The position numbers and the translations under genes were made by a program. A DNA stretch of 64,000 nt from Tuctoria greenei. Taxonomy: Eukaryota; Streptophyta; Magnoliopsida; Poales; Poaceae. Shown here piece by piece: positions 63,500-64,000 of the stretch. The DNA is taken from positions 26,255,601 through 26,319,600 of the forward strand of contig JAYESD010000009.1 in the NCBI GenBank assembly GCA_036927565.1. Direction: 5' to 3'. Below the pieces are notes generated by a model that was given only the letters and a program-made list of their open reading frames with translations, searched no databases and was not told the origin of the DNA. Position 1 is the first letter of the stretch. Every line of letters starts with the position of its first letter.

Positions 63500-63899
63500 T
63501 GATGGAATAAGTCTTGTAGTCCTTTGGTCTTTGGTCCCCTAGTCCCTTGTACCCTTGTCCTTAGTTTGTTGTACCTTAGTCCTTTGGTCTTTGGTCCTTG
63601 TTGTACTCATCTTAGACTAGAGGACAGCATCTTGACTGCTTTTAGGACAGCAGTTAGGACAGCAGCATCTTGACTGCTTTTAGGACGGTTGTTAGCATCT
63701 TTAGGACAGCACCTTGCATGGCATCTTGGACTAGCAAGAAGGCATATGCTTGGCTGGTTGGCTGCCCTTGGGCTGCTATAAATATGTAGCCTCAACCCCT
63801 TGGGTTGGTATGGCATTGTGTGAGGAATAGACAAGAAAATTGCCCCAACTCTCTAGTGTCATCCTCTCTTCAATGAGAGTAAAAATCCAGCTACTAACA
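63500..63899 (+). repeat. Element J 3' LTR (400 bp)
   Basis: It matches 58192-58591 with no difference that I can find over 400 positions, and is followed by GTGGA at 63900. Confidence 0.97.
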
Positions 63900-64000
63900 G
63901 TGGATCTCCAACTTGTCCAATGGAGGTTTGACCTTCTTCATAGTGATGATGGTCACCTGGGCTTTGGGATGGTTCTTGTGGGCGAACATCTCCAAGTGCC
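63900..64000 (-). pseudogene. Element H pol hinge, continuing right of element J
   Basis: Minus strand reads an acidic, Gly/Gln/His-rich hinge between integrase and RT (GDVRPQEPSQSPG, TSIGQVGDPLDAPQ, the last part completed by 58186 leftward). The first five bases are the right copy of the element J target-site duplication. Element H continues beyond the window. Confidence 0.8.

Larger units (their letters stand above)
58192..63899 (+). mobile_element. Element J: complete, recently inserted Copia retrotransposon
   Basis: The 5708-bp element has two 400-bp LTRs that I read as identical base for base, a Met-tRNA primer site, one 1583-codon gag-pol ORF, a purine tract overlapping the stop codon, and a perfect GTGGA duplication. 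Domain order gag, protease, integrase, RT, RNase H makes it Copia. Third-codon GC is high, unlike the AT-rich coding of elements A, B, C and H. All enzyme signatures are intact, so it could be autonomous. I do not assign it to a named lineage. Confidence 0.97.
51564..64000 (-). mobile_element. Element H: Sirevirus-type Copia element with intact env-like ORF
   Basis: Minus-strand order from the window edge leftward: integrase-RT hinge (63900-64000), element J insertion, RT, RNase H, palindrome-bearing spacer, env-like ORF, purine tracts, 3' LTR. It is the same lineage as element A but a different subfamily by LTR sequence. Its gag, protease, integrase and 5' LTR lie right of the window. Pol has one frameshift and one nonsense codon in addition to the J insertion, whereas the env-like ORF is open. 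It was inserted into the LTR of element I in the opposite direction. Confidence 0.9.

Noticed and set aside
1..64000. tRNA, rRNA or other structured RNA genes
   Set aside because: None found by reading; the Met-tRNA-like strings are the 12-13 base primer sites of retrotransposons, not genes.

Overview
The window is a stretch of nested transposable elements from a plant nuclear genome, almost certainly a grass (Poaceae). The evidence is env-carrying Sirevirus-type Copia elements with arrays of a CGGACTAGTCCG-type palindrome, a Tat-lineage Gypsy element with an antisense ORF, a chromovirus remnant, a LINE, grass-style DNA transposons, and GC-rich coding in the one intact ORF. I see no intact host gene, tRNA, rRNA or bacterial feature. 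The only host-like coding sequence is a fragment resembling a TMKL1-type receptor kinase and one orphan 3' exon, both inside a putative DNA transposon.

Layout, left to right. (A) 1-7091: plus-strand Sirevirus whose 5' LTR is cut by the window edge; gag is fused directly to reverse transcriptase by a large internal deletion, and an env-like ORF follows pol. (C) minus-strand Copia element of another family at 7092-7387 and 17537-23589. It is split by (B) 7388-17536, a plus-strand relative of C with a perfect GTAGG target-site duplication. 23600-23871 is the chromodomain end of a Ty3/gypsy chromovirus, interrupted by (D), a DNA transposon candidate (about 23872-39565). D is itself split by (E) 25455-38498, a minus-strand Tat-type Gypsy element with gag, protease, RT, two RNase H regions, integrase and an intron-containing antisense ORF. 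40181-43264 is a PIF/Harbinger-like candidate (TSD TAA) carrying the kinase fragment. 43525-44930 is a GC-rich DNA element. 46814-50566 is a minus-strand LINE. 50567-51557 (I) is a plus-strand Sirevirus LTR piece containing a 542-bp hAT-like element (perfect 8-bp TSD). 51564-64000 (H) is a minus-strand Sirevirus with an intact 630-codon env-like ORF. (J) 58192-63899 is inserted in H.

J is the standout. It is a complete Copia element with a perfect GTGGA target-site duplication, two 400-bp LTRs that I read as identical, and one uninterrupted 1583-codon gag-pol ORF with all catalytic residues, so it is a very recent and possibly active insertion. Every other polyprotein here carries stops, frameshifts or deletions. 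Relative order from the nesting: C before A and B; chromovirus before D before E; LINE before I before hAT and H; H before J.

The most interesting less-explained signals are: paired palindrome clusters in the spacer between pol and the env-like ORF, in the same layout in two separate Sireviruses; a 55-bp periodic array of CACGTG boxes in the LTRs of E; and the antisense spliced ORF of E. Element names A-J are labels used only in this annotation.
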